A stretch of 36,176 nt of DNA. It comes from an uncultured Peptococcaceae bacterium (lineage in GTDB: Bacteria; Bacillota; Peptococcia; Peptococcales; Peptococcaceae). Positions within the stretch are counted from its first letter, which is position 1; each line of letters starts with the position of its first letter. The notes under the pieces were generated by a model. It ran no database searches. It had not been told where the DNA came from and worked only from the letters and a program-made list of their open reading frames with translations. Position numbers and translations under genes: made by a program. This document shows, piece after piece, positions 24,899-33,169 of the stretch. The stretch lies in assembly GCA_910585405.1 (NCBI GenBank), contig CAJUDO010000028.1, positions 1-36,176 on the forward strand. The letters are read 5' to 3'.

Positions 24899-25091
24899 CA
24901 CTCTGCACCCTTTCTGTGTAGGATTCTGCAAAACAGTTATGCAAAAATACTCTATTATATGTATATTCGCACTAAAAAAGGTTTCCCCTGCTTTTCCGAA
25001 ATACTTTTTCAATGTTTTACACTTTTTTTATTTTTTTCGAGCCAATTCATTCCCTTTCGACGGCATAATTGTAAAAAATATTCTAAAAAAG

Positions 25092-25120
25092 AAAAAACAG
25101 CGCACCATAATGATGTGCTG
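25092..25120 (-). terminator. Terminator after rpe
   Basis: On the minus strand CAGCAC...GTGCGCTG (complement of 25115-25120 and 25098-25105) forms a stem, followed by six T (25097-25092). It ends the prpC-prkC-rsgA-rpe operon. Confidence 0.75.
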
Positions 25121-25143
25121 CTTCCCTTACATCCTTTTGTTTT

Positions 25144-25785
25144 CTATCGGCGCAACATCGCAATGGCCTCTTTGCGGTCCTCTTTGCCAAACACCGCAGA
25201 ACCTGCCACCAGTACATTGGCTCCCGCCTGTGTGACCAAAGGTGCCGTTTCCGGCGTGATGCCGCCGTCCACCTGAATCAGCGGCTCTACGCCTGATTCC
25301 CTGCACATTGTAACCAGTTTTTTTATTTTGGGTACAATATTAATAAACTTCTGACCACCAAAGCCTGGATTCACACTCATCAAAAGCACCATGTCCAGTT
25401 CAGGCAAAATATACTCCAGCATGGACAACGAAGTGGCAGGATTCAAAGCTACACCCGCCTTTTTTCCCAAGTTATGAATGGACTGCACTGTGCGATGGAG
25501 ATGGGGACAGGTTTCCCCATGCACAACCAGCATATCGGCACCGCTGTTGGCAAATGCCTCTAAATACGCATCAGGATTGGCAATCATCAAATGCACATCA
25601 AAAAACAGCTTGCTATGGGGACGTAAAGCCTTCACCAGTCCCGGACCAAAAGTAATATTGGGCACAAAATGGCCATCCATCACATCCAGATGGAGCCAAT
25701 CCGCTCCTCCCTGCTCAATATCCGCTACTTCCTCCCGCAAACGGCTGAAATCAGCAGATAACAATGACGGCGCAATATATCGCAT
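25144..25785 (-). CDS. rpe: Ribulose-phosphate 3-epimerase
   Basis: A 213-residue TIM-barrel enzyme interconverting ribulose-5-P and xylulose-5-P in the pentose phosphate pathway. IAPSLLSADFSRL is the N-terminal signature, HLDVMDGHFVPNITFGP and SVNPGFGGQKF are metal and phosphate motifs, and QVDGGITPETA ends the barrel. It starts 2 bp after rsgA, the usual gene order. Confidence 0.96.
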   Translation of the reverse strand: MRYIAPSLLSADFSRLREEVADIEQGGADWLHLDVMDGHFVPNITFGPGLVKALRPHSKLFFDVHLMIANPDAYLEAFANSGADMLVVHGETCPHLHRTVQSIHNLGKKAGVALNPATSLSMLEYILPELDMVLLMSVNPGFGGQKFINIVPKIKKLVTMCRESGVEPLIQVDGGITPETAPLVTQAGANVLVAGSAVFGKEDRKEAIAMLRR

Positions 25786-25787
25786 AC

Positions 25788-26717
25788 TTAAAAACTCCTC
25801 TCCTGTTGAATGACTTCTTCCAAAAACGCCAGATAATTTTCATAACGGCTCGGGGCAATCTCTCCCTGCGCCAAAGCCTCTTTTACAGCACAATCTGGCT
25901 CACTGCGGTGGAGGCAGGTAGCAAAACGGCAATCTTCCAAACGGGAAAGAAATTCGGGAAACAACCGGCACAGTTCCTCCCGCTTGATATCTTCAGGAAT
26001 CTCAAGAGAGCTAAAGCCCGGCGTATCCGCCAAAAGAGTCTCTTCATCCAGCCGAAACAATTCCACGTGCCGTGTGGTATGCTTTCCCCGCTTCAGCTTG
26101 TCGCTGATCTCACCGGTAGCCAGCTGCCATCGATTGCTGATGGCATTCATCATGCTGGATTTACCCACACCGGAATTTCCCGCCAATACGGAAAATTTGC
26201 CGTGCAAACACTGCTTCAGCGCTTCAATGCCCTGTCCCGTCACTGTACTGCACAAAAACACAGGAAATCCAGCGGGACGATAAATCTCCAGCAAACGCTG
26301 CTGTTCACATTGGTCTACCAAATCGCACTTATTAAAACAAATCACTGGCATGATCCCATTCCATTGTGCGAACACCGTGAGACGGTCAATCAAACGCAAA
26401 TCCGGCAGGGGATCATACATCGCCGCCAAAATCACCAGCTGGTCCAGATTGGCCACCGGCGGACGCAGCAACTCATTTTTGCGGGGCAGCACCGCTTCGA
26501 TGGCGCCGCCCTTTTCCGCGCCAGGCAGAATGCTGAACTGCACCCGGTCCCCCGGCAGAAACTTTACATTTTTTTTGCGGTTTTTCCCCCTCAGCGAACA
26601 CTCATAGAGCTTGTCGCCGCAGGCCACATAGTAAAAACCGCTGTAGCCCTTTATGATAGTCCCTTCCAGCAGCAATTCCGCCCCAGAAAGGGTTGCTTCT
26701 TCCTGATTAGCCGTCAT
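25788..26717 (-). CDS. rsgA: Ribosome small subunit-dependent GTPase RsgA
   Basis: A 309-residue circularly permuted GTPase that checks maturation of the 30S subunit. An N-terminal OB domain is followed by G4 (NKCDLVD), then G1 (GNSGVGKSSMMN) and G3 (DTPGFSSLE), the order diagnostic of the family. The C-terminal zinc site is CRFATCLHRSEPDC. The ATG at 26717 has GGAG 8 nt upstream and overlaps the prkC end by 11 nt; an upstream in-frame start at 26804 lies inside prkC and is rejected. Confidence 0.95.
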   Translation of the reverse strand: MTANQEEATLSGAELLLEGTIIKGYSGFYYVACGDKLYECSLRGKNRKKNVKFLPGDRVQFSILPGAEKGGAIEAVLPRKNELLRPPVANLDQLVILAAMYDPLPDLRLIDRLTVFAQWNGIMPVICFNKCDLVDQCEQQRLLEIYRPAGFPVFLCSTVTGQGIEALKQCLHGKFSVLAGNSGVGKSSMMNAISNRWQLATGEISDKLKRGKHTTRHVELFRLDEETLLADTPGFSSLEIPEDIKREELCRLFPEFLSRLEDCRFATCLHRSEPDCAVKEALAQGEIAPSRYENYLAFLEEVIQQERSF

Positions 26718-28659
26718 ACTCTTTACTCCAAATCTCCTTATCGTTGCAGGTGATGCGTACCGTTCCACTGCCGTGGTAGAGGAAGGACTGCTGTACCCGC
26801 TCACCTGCTACACAATCCTTCTGATACAGGACGGCACTGCCATTTTTATCCTGCAGCGTTACTACGACTGTACCGTCTTCGGGAATAATCAGCTCAAACT
26901 GTGCCGAGCGTTCCGGTCCCGGCCCGGTGCTTACCGTGTAATTCACCTTAGAGCCTTCCGGCACCGTACTGCCCGCAGCAGTCTGCTGAACGCTCACATA
27001 CCCGCTGTAGTACTCATTGCTGCTGCCCTGGCTTACAGTGCCTTCGCTCAGCTTAGCATTGGCCAACGCCTTACGAGCTTCATCCTGCGTTTTTCCTACC
27101 AGATTGGGCACTGATGTATTCACCACTGCTGGTTCGGCGGCCTTTTCATTGATCATCACGTCCACCTTACTCCCAGCGGTTACAGTCGTGCCCGCCTCTA
27201 CTGACTGATACACCACGACGTCCTCGGGTTGGCTGCTGTCGGTCACTTTTTTTACTTCACCCAACTCCAGGCCCTCATTTTCCAGAGCAATCCGCGCCTC
27301 CTGCTCCGTTTTCCCCTGCAAGACAGGTACCTGCACCTCATCGGGCCCTAGGCTAATGACCACCGTCACCTCTCTGCCTTCTTTTACCTTGCTTTCCGCC
27401 CGGGGCAGCTGACTGATAATATGGTCTTTCTCAATCTCCCCGTCAAAGACCTCGTCTTCCACCACAATCTTCAGAGAATTGTCGCTGAGCAACTGCTCCG
27501 CCTCCAATAGCGTCTTATCCCGCAAATCAGGCACAACCACTTCGTCACGACTCATAAAGCTTTGCACTGCCCAAAATGTGCCACAAAACAGCGCCACTGC
27601 CGCCAAAACCAAAATCAGCACATGCTTGCTGTTTACCTTGCGGGACGGCTCCTCCTGACTTTCCGTCTCCAGATAGCCATGCTTCATTACACGGGTGTGA
27701 TTGTCCTGCTCTGCCTTTCCCCCGTGATGCCGGTCTCGCTCATTTTTTTCATCCTCAGCCTTTTTGGGATACTCCCGCACATATTCCTTTTCACTGGCAG
27801 TCAACACCGCCTCGCTCTGAAAATACCCCTGTTCCTCCAAATAAAGCCGCAAATCCAGCAAAGCATCGGCCATCTCCTGCATACTGCGGAAGCGATAGGC
27901 AGGATTTTTCTCCAAAGCACGGAAGATAATGCGCTCCAAGCCCAGCGGCACATCGGCCCGCTGCTCCATCAGACTGGGCGGCGCCTCCTGCATGTGTTTC
28001 AGTGCTACCGTCACCGGATTTTCCCCTGTGAAGGGTACGTGCCCGCTCACCATCTCATACATCACCACGCCCAGCGAATAGATATCCGACTTAAAATCCA
28101 CATGTTCGCCCCGCGCCTGCTCCGGTGAAAAATAATGGGCTGAACCCAATATGCCCTTATTATGGGTGATGGTCAAATTATTCATAGCCTGAGCAATGCC
28201 GAAATCCGTAATTTTAACCACATGATTGCGGTCAATCATAATATTGTGAGGCTTGATATCCTTATGCACCAGCTGTTGATCATGAGCCTGCGCCAAGCCA
28301 TAGCACAACTGTACACTGTAGTCGATCACCTGACTGATAGGTAATGGCCCTGATTGGGCAATGATATCCTTCAGGGTACTCCCTTCCACATACTCCATCA
28401 AAAGATAGGTCAATCCGTCACTTTCCTTGAAATCATAGATATTGACAATATTTTGGTGAGACAGCCGGGCAACTGCCTGCGCCTCCTTTTGAAAGCGGCG
28501 GATAAAATCAGGATCATCCACATATTCATCCCGCAAGAGCTTTACCGCCACCTGTCGATCCAGCGCTGTATCGTAAGCCTGATACACCACCGCCATACCG
28601 CCGCTGCCAATCTTGCGGATCAATTCATAGCGATTTGCTAATACACGTTTGGCTTCCAT
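26707..28659 (-). CDS. prkC: PASTA-domain Ser/Thr protein kinase (PrkC/Stk)
   Basis: A 650-residue transmembrane kinase sensing cell-wall fragments. The kinase domain (about 5-270) has GSGGMAVVY, the lysine in VAVKLL, the catalytic loop HKDIKPHN (Lys replaces the usual Arg of HRD) and DFG. One membrane helix (VLILVLAAVALFCGTFW) follows. The outside part has three PASTA repeats (VPDLRDKT, VPVLQGKT, VPNLVGKT) and a C-terminal beta-rich segment of about 80 residues. The start at 28659 has AGGTGAT upstream. It is directly downstream of its phosphatase and upstream of rsgA. Confidence 0.95.
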   Translation of the reverse strand: MEAKRVLANRYELIRKIGSGGMAVVYQAYDTALDRQVAVKLLRDEYVDDPDFIRRFQKEAQAVARLSHQNIVNIYDFKESDGLTYLLMEYVEGSTLKDIIAQSGPLPISQVIDYSVQLCYGLAQAHDQQLVHKDIKPHNIMIDRNHVVKITDFGIAQAMNNLTITHNKGILGSAHYFSPEQARGEHVDFKSDIYSLGVVMYEMVSGHVPFTGENPVTVALKHMQEAPPSLMEQRADVPLGLERIIFRALEKNPAYRFRSMQEMADALLDLRLYLEEQGYFQSEAVLTASEKEYVREYPKKAEDEKNERDRHHGGKAEQDNHTRVMKHGYLETESQEEPSRKVNSKHVLILVLAAVALFCGTFWAVQSFMSRDEVVVPDLRDKTLLEAEQLLSDNSLKIVVEDEVFDGEIEKDHIISQLPRAESKVKEGREVTVVISLGPDEVQVPVLQGKTEQEARIALENEGLELGEVKKVTDSSQPEDVVVYQSVEAGTTVTAGSKVDVMINEKAAEPAVVNTSVPNLVGKTQDEARKALANAKLSEGTVSQGSSNEYYSGYVSVQQTAAGSTVPEGSKVNYTVSTGPGPERSAQFELIIPEDGTVVVTLQDKNGSAVLYQKDCVAGERVQQSFLYHGSGTVRITCNDKEIWSKEYDG

Positions 28660-28670
28660 ACAATCACCTC

Positions 28671-29387
28671 TCAACCCTTATCGTCAATTTGTTCGTGGCG
28701 ATACAAAATCGCTGTCAAATTATCGCTGGCCTGGCGCGTCAAGGCCAAATCCAGCAAATCCCGCACACCATGCTGCAAAACCGGCTGCTGCATCAGCTGC
28801 TGCATTTCCTCATGTTCCACATAATTATATAATCCATCGGTACAGAGCAGCAGCATATCGCCCGGTGATAAGGTCTGCTGCAAAAACTGCCCTTCCACCT
28901 GTGCTTCAGGCCCCAAAGCCTTCAAGAGCACATTTTTCTGACGATTTTCAATATGCAACTCCTCCGTGCCCTGACGCACCAACTCCGCATAATAAGAATG
29001 GTCCATGGTCAGCTGGGTCAAAGTCCCTTCATGCAGCCAATACAGGCGACTGTCCCCCACATGTCCCACATACATCGTATCTTCATCAATAATAACCGCT
29101 GTCAGCGTCGTGCCCATAATCCCGCTGTGCAGAGCCTCCTGCTGCTGATAGATCGCCGCATTGGCACGGGTAAACAGTCCACGCATTTCCGCAAGAGAAA
29201 AGCTTTCCAGACAACGCCCCTGCACCAAATTGGCAAACTGCTCCACCGCAATGCGGCTGGCCAACTGCCCATGCTCATGGCCGCCCATGCCATCGGCTAT
29301 GGCAAACAGACCGCACGCTTCATTGATATAATAACTGTCTTCATTATTTTTTCGCAATCCAATATTGCTACCACCTGCTGCCGCCAT
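28671..29387 (-). CDS. prpC: PP2C-family protein phosphatase (Stp/PrpC)
   Basis: A 238-residue metal-dependent Ser/Thr phosphatase, partner of the kinase that follows after 11 nt. Conserved metal motifs are NNEDSYYI, FAIADGMGGHEHG, VGHVGDSRLYW and LLLCTDGLYNYV. The length is typical. GGAG lies about 10 nt before the ATG. First gene of the operon prpC-prkC-rsgA-rpe. Confidence 0.94.
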   Translation of the reverse strand: MAAAGGSNIGLRKNNEDSYYINEACGLFAIADGMGGHEHGQLASRIAVEQFANLVQGRCLESFSLAEMRGLFTRANAAIYQQQEALHSGIMGTTLTAVIIDEDTMYVGHVGDSRLYWLHEGTLTQLTMDHSYYAELVRQGTEELHIENRQKNVLLKALGPEAQVEGQFLQQTLSPGDMLLLCTDGLYNYVEHEEMQQLMQQPVLQHGVRDLLDLALTRQASDNLTAILYRHEQIDDKG

Positions 29388-29438
29388 ACTCCCAGGCTCC
29401 TTTCCATTTATAAAAATTATCTCCTGGTAGATACTAAC

Positions 29439-29467
29439 ATCATACTATGGAACAGTCTGAAATGCAA
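29439..29467 (-). promoter_or_regulatory. Promoter of prpC-prkC-rsgA-rpe
   Basis: On the minus strand TTGCAT (29467-29462), 17-bp spacer, TATGAT (29444-29439). Confidence 0.65.
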
Positions 29468-29542
29468 ACTTTTCTTTGCCCAGATACCATTGTCTGCATG
29501 TGCTCCCTTTTATTTGACAAAATTTCTATCAAGCGCTGTTCC

Positions 29543-30553
29543 CTATCGATTGATAATTTTTCCAACATTCTTGATATTGATAGAAATAGTACCATCCTCA
29601 TTGCTGATGAACTCGATATATTCCGAGTTATTGAAAAAATCCGAAGGCACAATAATTTCTATACCAGTGTCGGTCCTAATTTTATGAGATTTGTTGGCAC
29701 GCACAGTATAATCTCTTTCTATCGCCGCTGTTTTCGGCAGGCTGGCCAGTTCCACCTGTTCCCGATAAGAAGCCTGCATGCCCGGATGATGAGCAAATAC
29801 CTTCGCGCCCAGTTCCGCCGGATGAATCTCCGCCGCTGTCTCGCTGGCCTCAAGAAGGCAGCTCTTGGCGCGGCTCACTGCCTGCGCAGCGTTTTGTCCA
29901 TATTCCTCGGCCACCTTATTCACAATGGTGTGCACCTTTTTAATGGTTTCCTTGGCAGATACCGGCATAGTACAGTTCAGCCAGCGGTCCGGCAATAGAT
30001 AAACCTCCTCGCCGTCCAGCACCCGTTTTTTATCAGCAAACTTCACCGTCCAGTTTTCCATATCCACAAAGGCAAATATGCTCACCTTCTGCGTGGGATT
30101 GGGCAAGATGGCATAATGCTGGATGATCTCATTGCGCACCTCACTGCCATTATGCGCCACCTTATGCGTATAGCCCAGCTGATTTTGATAGAGCAGCAAC
30201 CCAAACTGCCGGATACCGGCGGCCAAAAAATCCACCGCCACCAAGTCAATGGTCCGTTCCTCCCCGCAGAGCATGAGGTCCTGATGGAGCTTTTGAGCAA
30301 ACTCCTGGGTCATAGCTGCGAAACAATCGCTGTTCTGCTCGTATTCCGCCAGCTTCACCCGCACCGGATTCACCTGACCGATGGCGCTGTTATGGGCAGC
30401 AGGGTCCTTCCACGCCTTTTCTAAATGCTTCTGTAAAAATTCAAAAATCTCTCTGTCCAAATCTTCGTCGGAAAACACCGGCACACCCGAATTCAAATCC
30501 AAAATATGTAAAATAGCCCGCTTTACTTCAATTAAACTTTGTGCGTCCTGCAT
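29543..30553 (-). CDS. Nucleoid-associated protein, YejK/NdpA-like
   Basis: A 336-residue cytoplasmic protein of the YejK (37-kDa nucleoid-associated) family. Family features include the N-terminal KRAILHILDLNSG, the central LVAVDFLAAGI and GLLLYQNQLGYTHKV, and a C-terminal strand region ending IKNVGKI. In Proteobacteria this protein binds the nucleoid, but its function in Bacillota is not established. The start is the ATG at 30553 with AGGAGG upstream. It has its own promoter and a hairpin in the leader. Confidence 0.8.
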   Translation of the reverse strand: MQDAQSLIEVKRAILHILDLNSGVPVFSDEDLDREIFEFLQKHLEKAWKDPAAHNSAIGQVNPVRVKLAEYEQNSDCFAAMTQEFAQKLHQDLMLCGEERTIDLVAVDFLAAGIRQFGLLLYQNQLGYTHKVAHNGSEVRNEIIQHYAILPNPTQKVSIFAFVDMENWTVKFADKKRVLDGEEVYLLPDRWLNCTMPVSAKETIKKVHTIVNKVAEEYGQNAAQAVSRAKSCLLEASETAAEIHPAELGAKVFAHHPGMQASYREQVELASLPKTAAIERDYTVRANKSHKIRTDTGIEIIVPSDFFNNSEYIEFISNEDGTISINIKNVGKIINR

Positions 30554-30587
30554 CAAAAAACCTCCTGTACTTTTGTGGTAAAAAATT

Positions 30588-30615
30588 GGCTGCCAGTTTT
30601 CCAAACCGGACAGCC
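30588..30615 (-). promoter_or_regulatory. Leader hairpin before the YejK-like gene
   Basis: GGCTGCCAGTTT (30588-30599) pairs with AAACCGGACAGCC (30603-30615) with one mismatch and one bulge. It lies between the transcription start and the ribosome binding site. It has no T-run, so it may stabilise or control the mRNA rather than stop transcription. Confidence 0.45.
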
Positions 30616-30631
30616 CCACTCATGATTCTGT

Positions 30632-30660
30632 ATTATAGCAGATTTTTTCCCGTCTGCCTA
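30632..30660 (-). promoter_or_regulatory. Promoter of the YejK-like gene
   Basis: On the minus strand TAGGCA (30660-30655), 17-bp spacer, TATAAT (30637-30632). Confidence 0.6.
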
Positions 30661-30737
30661 TATTTTTCTTACTTCATAATCATTTTCAGATTTTTTGCCG
30701 CTTCTGTACCAGTTCCTGCTATAAACTTTTGTCCCGT

Positions 30738-31496
30738 TCAGCGCAACACTCTGCGCAATACCCGTAACAGCAGCTTCTCAATCCCTACACTGAGCAGCAC
30801 CACCGTGAGCGTCCAGGCAAACAACTCCGGCGTTTCCAGATAAACCTTGGCGTTATACAGATGCATGCCGATAGTATGATTGGGCAGACCGATTACCTCC
30901 GCCGCCACACCGGACTTCCAGCAAAAACCAATGCCCACTGTGCAGGCCGAAAGCAGATAAGGCTTCAGCGACGGCACATAAATGAGCTTCAGATACTGCC
31001 TCCGCTCCAGAGCAAATGCCTGTCCTACCTCCAGCAGCTTTTGGTCAATATTGCAAAAACCCTGATAAATATTGGCGTACACAATAGGCATGACCATTAC
31101 AAAGGCACACACCATGGACACCGCCTGACTGCTGGCCCATAACAGCACTAAAATAATGAAGGACGCCACCGGCGTGGCCTTCATGGCGCTCAACGGCGGC
31201 ATCAAAAATTCATGCAAAAGCGGCACGCGCCAGCCGAGAAAGGCCAGCAGTCCGCCCACTGCCAGCGCCAGGAGAAAAGCGGACATACAGTGAAACAGCG
31301 AATTGCCGATGCTGTACCAAAATTCCCGCTCCGTGCTGAGCTCTAGCAGCGTTTCCACCGTACGCAAAGGAGAGACCAGCAACAGCTCGTGACCCAGCCA
31401 GTCACTGGCCAGCTGCCAGAGAAAAAGCCAGACCAAAACAATGGCTGGCTTTTTATAATTGTTCAAAACATTATGGTAAATAGTAGAAGTCTTCAT
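30738..31496 (-). CDS. ABC transporter permease, SsuC/ThiX-type
   Basis: A 252-residue membrane protein of about six helices, the channel half of a periplasmic-binding-protein-type importer. The EAA loop that contacts the ATPase is recognisable (EVGQAFALERRQYLKLIYVPSLKPYL; key residues E, G and P). It belongs to the group importing sulfonates, nitrate or thiamine precursors. The ATG at 31496 overlaps the preceding gene by 26 nt and has a poor ribosome binding site, suggesting coupled translation. No ATP-binding subunit gene is adjacent on either side. Confidence 0.88.
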   Translation of the reverse strand: MKTSTIYHNVLNNYKKPAIVLVWLFLWQLASDWLGHELLLVSPLRTVETLLELSTEREFWYSIGNSLFHCMSAFLLALAVGGLLAFLGWRVPLLHEFLMPPLSAMKATPVASFIILVLLWASSQAVSMVCAFVMVMPIVYANIYQGFCNIDQKLLEVGQAFALERRQYLKLIYVPSLKPYLLSACTVGIGFCWKSGVAAEVIGLPNHTIGMHLYNAKVYLETPELFAWTLTVVLLSVGIEKLLLRVLRRVLR

Positions 31497-32472
31497 CAGG
31501 CAACGTCCCGCCTACAGCAGCCGGATTGGCCTCTGCCAGCACTTCCAGATAAGCAGCCACGCTCTGCTGCATCCCGTCACCGCTTAAAAAGACCATATTG
31601 CAGGCTGGAATTGCTTTTTCAGCGATGGCTGCGGAAGGAATGATTTCATATTTGGCTACCAGCTCGGCGCCTTCGGTCACATTCTCCGTGATATAGTCAA
31701 TAGACGCCTTGTATTCTTCCAGGAAGGTGTCCACTGCTTCTTTGTTGTTTTCCAACACATCACTGCGCACAATAATTGTGCCTGTCACCAGCTGTTTGCC
31801 ATCTTCTCCCTGTGCCTTGGCCCATTCTTCTGTCATATCCAGCGCAACCCGCACCCCTTCTGTTTTGGCCATCACAGTGGTCACCATAGGCTGGGGCAGC
31901 ATGGCGATTTCTGCGCCGCCCTGCTGAATCAAAGCAGCCACTTCATTGGCTTCTGCCTTATACTCAATGGTCACGTCCGTTTCCGGATCCAGACCGTTGG
32001 CTTTCAGGATATAGTTCAGGATATATTCCGGTGTCGTCCCTTTGCCTGTGGTCACGATGGTTTTTCCGGCCAGATCCGCTACAGACTGTACCGATTCCCC
32101 ATTGCCTGTCTCCAGCATATAGAGCACGCCAAGGGTGTTCACTGCGGCGATTTTTACCTTTCCCTCTGTCTTGTTGTACAGCACCGATGCCAGGTTGCAG
32201 GGCACAGCGGCGATGTCCACATCTCCGTTGACAATTTTTCCGGTGATTTCATCGGCCGCGCCTACCAGTTCCACATTGTAATTCACTGCTGTTTTGCCGG
32301 CTTCGTTGTCCGCCATCAATTTCACCATGCCCATGCCGGTAGGACCGGTGAGCGCCACTACATTCAAGTTTGCTTTTTCCTTTGGCGCATTCTCCCCGCC
32401 GCAGCCTGTAACCATTCCGGCCACCATAGCTACGCACAGCAGTGCTGCTGCCATTTTACGCATTTTTTTCAC
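31471..32472 (-). CDS. ABC transporter substrate-binding lipoprotein, NMT1/SsuA-like
   Basis: A 333-residue lipoprotein that would capture a small solute for the permease. The N-terminus is a lipoprotein signal with VTGC as lipobox. The mature part has the two-lobed architecture of the NMT1/THI5-like family, with LAGKTIVTTGKGTTPEYIL and VDIAAVPCNLASVL in the substrate cleft region. The ligand cannot be named. The start is a GTG at 32472 with AGGAGG 7 nt before it. A consensus promoter is upstream. Confidence 0.9.
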   Translation of the reverse strand: MKKMRKMAAALLCVAMVAGMVTGCGGENAPKEKANLNVVALTGPTGMGMVKLMADNEAGKTAVNYNVELVGAADEITGKIVNGDVDIAAVPCNLASVLYNKTEGKVKIAAVNTLGVLYMLETGNGESVQSVADLAGKTIVTTGKGTTPEYILNYILKANGLDPETDVTIEYKAEANEVAALIQQGGAEIAMLPQPMVTTVMAKTEGVRVALDMTEEWAKAQGEDGKQLVTGTIIVRSDVLENNKEAVDTFLEEYKASIDYITENVTEGAELVAKYEIIPSAAIAEKAIPACNMVFLSGDGMQQSVAAYLEVLAEANPAAVGGTLPDEDFYYLP

Positions 32473-32596
32473 GTTTCTTCCTCCTTTGCCCTCTCTGCGA
32501 TCTTAAAAATATAAAATCACACCTCTGCTTTCCTGCCGAGTTAAACACTCCATCTGCAAGCATCTCCCATCAAGCAGGCAGCAAAATATTAACGTT

Positions 32597-32625
32597 ATTA
32601 TATTTCTCATAGGGCTGTTTGTCAA
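32597..32625 (-). promoter_or_regulatory. Perfect consensus promoter of the ABC transporter genes
   Basis: On the minus strand TTGACA (32625-32620), 17-bp spacer, TATAAT (32602-32597). The leader is about 118 nt and shows possible pairing of CTGCCTGC with GCAGGAAAGCAG, but I do not recognise a riboswitch class. Confidence 0.9.
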
Positions 32626-32634
32626 GGTTCACCA

Positions 32635-32652
32635 AAGGGCCATAAGGCCCTT
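32635..32652. terminator. Short perfect hairpin upstream of the ABC promoter
   Basis: AAGGGCC-ATAA-GGCCCTT, a 7-bp stem with 4-nt loop. It has only a weak T-rich tail on either strand, so it could be a weak terminator for upstream minus-strand transcription or an operator overlapping the -35 region. Confidence 0.4.
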
Positions 32653-32665
32653 CACTATGAGGTTT

Positions 32666-32938
32666 TTACGGTGAAAAGCCAGAGAATTTTCCTGCAAGTG
32701 ATGAAAAATCTAATGGAAATGATAAACCGTCACAAAATGTGTGCGCACAGAAGATAAAGCCTACCCCTACCGCGTAACTTACGCAGTAGGGTATGTCCCG
32801 TTTCCTTCCTTCTTCCTGCTCCGTAAAGGGCGTTACTGTCTGCGGCTCCATCCCGTTCAGTACACAGGCGCAGATCATACCGTAAGCCGCCATCATAAAT
32901 ATCCCTCGTTTCGTTATTGTTTGTCTGCCTTTGCCCAT
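32666..32938 (-). CDS. Hypothetical small protein (doubtful)
   Basis: An open frame of 90 codons from the ATG at 32938, or 132 from 33064. No family is recognised. It has a run of hydrophobic residues near the start (IFMMAAYGMICACVL) and several cysteines, and composition unlike the neighbouring genes. No convincing ribosome binding site is present. A 27-bp near-palindrome sits inside the frame at 32765-32791. It may be a remnant of a mobile element or a chance open frame. Confidence 0.3.
   Translation of the reverse strand: MGKGRQTITKRGIFMMAAYGMICACVLNGMEPQTVTPFTEQEEGRKRDIPYCVSYAVGVGFIFCAHTFCDGLSFPLDFSSLAGKFSGFSP
32765..32791. repeat. 27-bp near-perfect palindrome
   Basis: CCCTACCGCGTAA, centre C, TTACGCAGTAGGG: 12 of 13 positions pair. 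It lies within the doubtful reading frame at 32666-32938. The core GTAA/TTAC is shared with the palindrome at 33021. Confidence 0.55.
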
Positions 32939-33020
32939 TCTTCCAATGCCCGACACTTTTCTGGTCGGGTACACGGAGGAACAGGCATAGTTAGGTAAAA
33001 AACAAATGGAATCATTTCCT

Positions 33021-33045
33021 CCTATGTAACGTTTTGTTACACGGG
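33021..33045. repeat. Palindromic element, copy 2 (CCTRTGTAAC-N5-GTTACAYRGG)
   Basis: CCTATGTAAC (33021-33030), spacer GTTTT, GTTACACGGG (33036-33045). It matches the element at 11812-11836 in the same orientation at 21 of 25 positions, including the spacer TTTT. Confidence 0.5.
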
Positions 33046-33169
33046 GGGTTGGTGGCTTCAACATTTCTATTGCTGAGGGTTTTGCTGCTGATTTTGTTTT
33101 CGTCCACCTGACAGGTGATTTTTAGTTTAAATGCGCGAATAAAGCTGTGCAAACATCCTATCTAAATCT

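Noticed and set aside
25764..26753. Long plus-strand frame of 329 codons
   Set aside because: It is antisense to rsgA, which has unmistakable GTPase motifs; no promoter or ribosome binding site is visible.
32473..32590. Riboswitch in the ABC transporter leader (TPP was considered because of the NMT1-type binding protein)
   Set aside because: The conserved TPP motifs are absent and I could not fit another known class; only loose pairing is seen.
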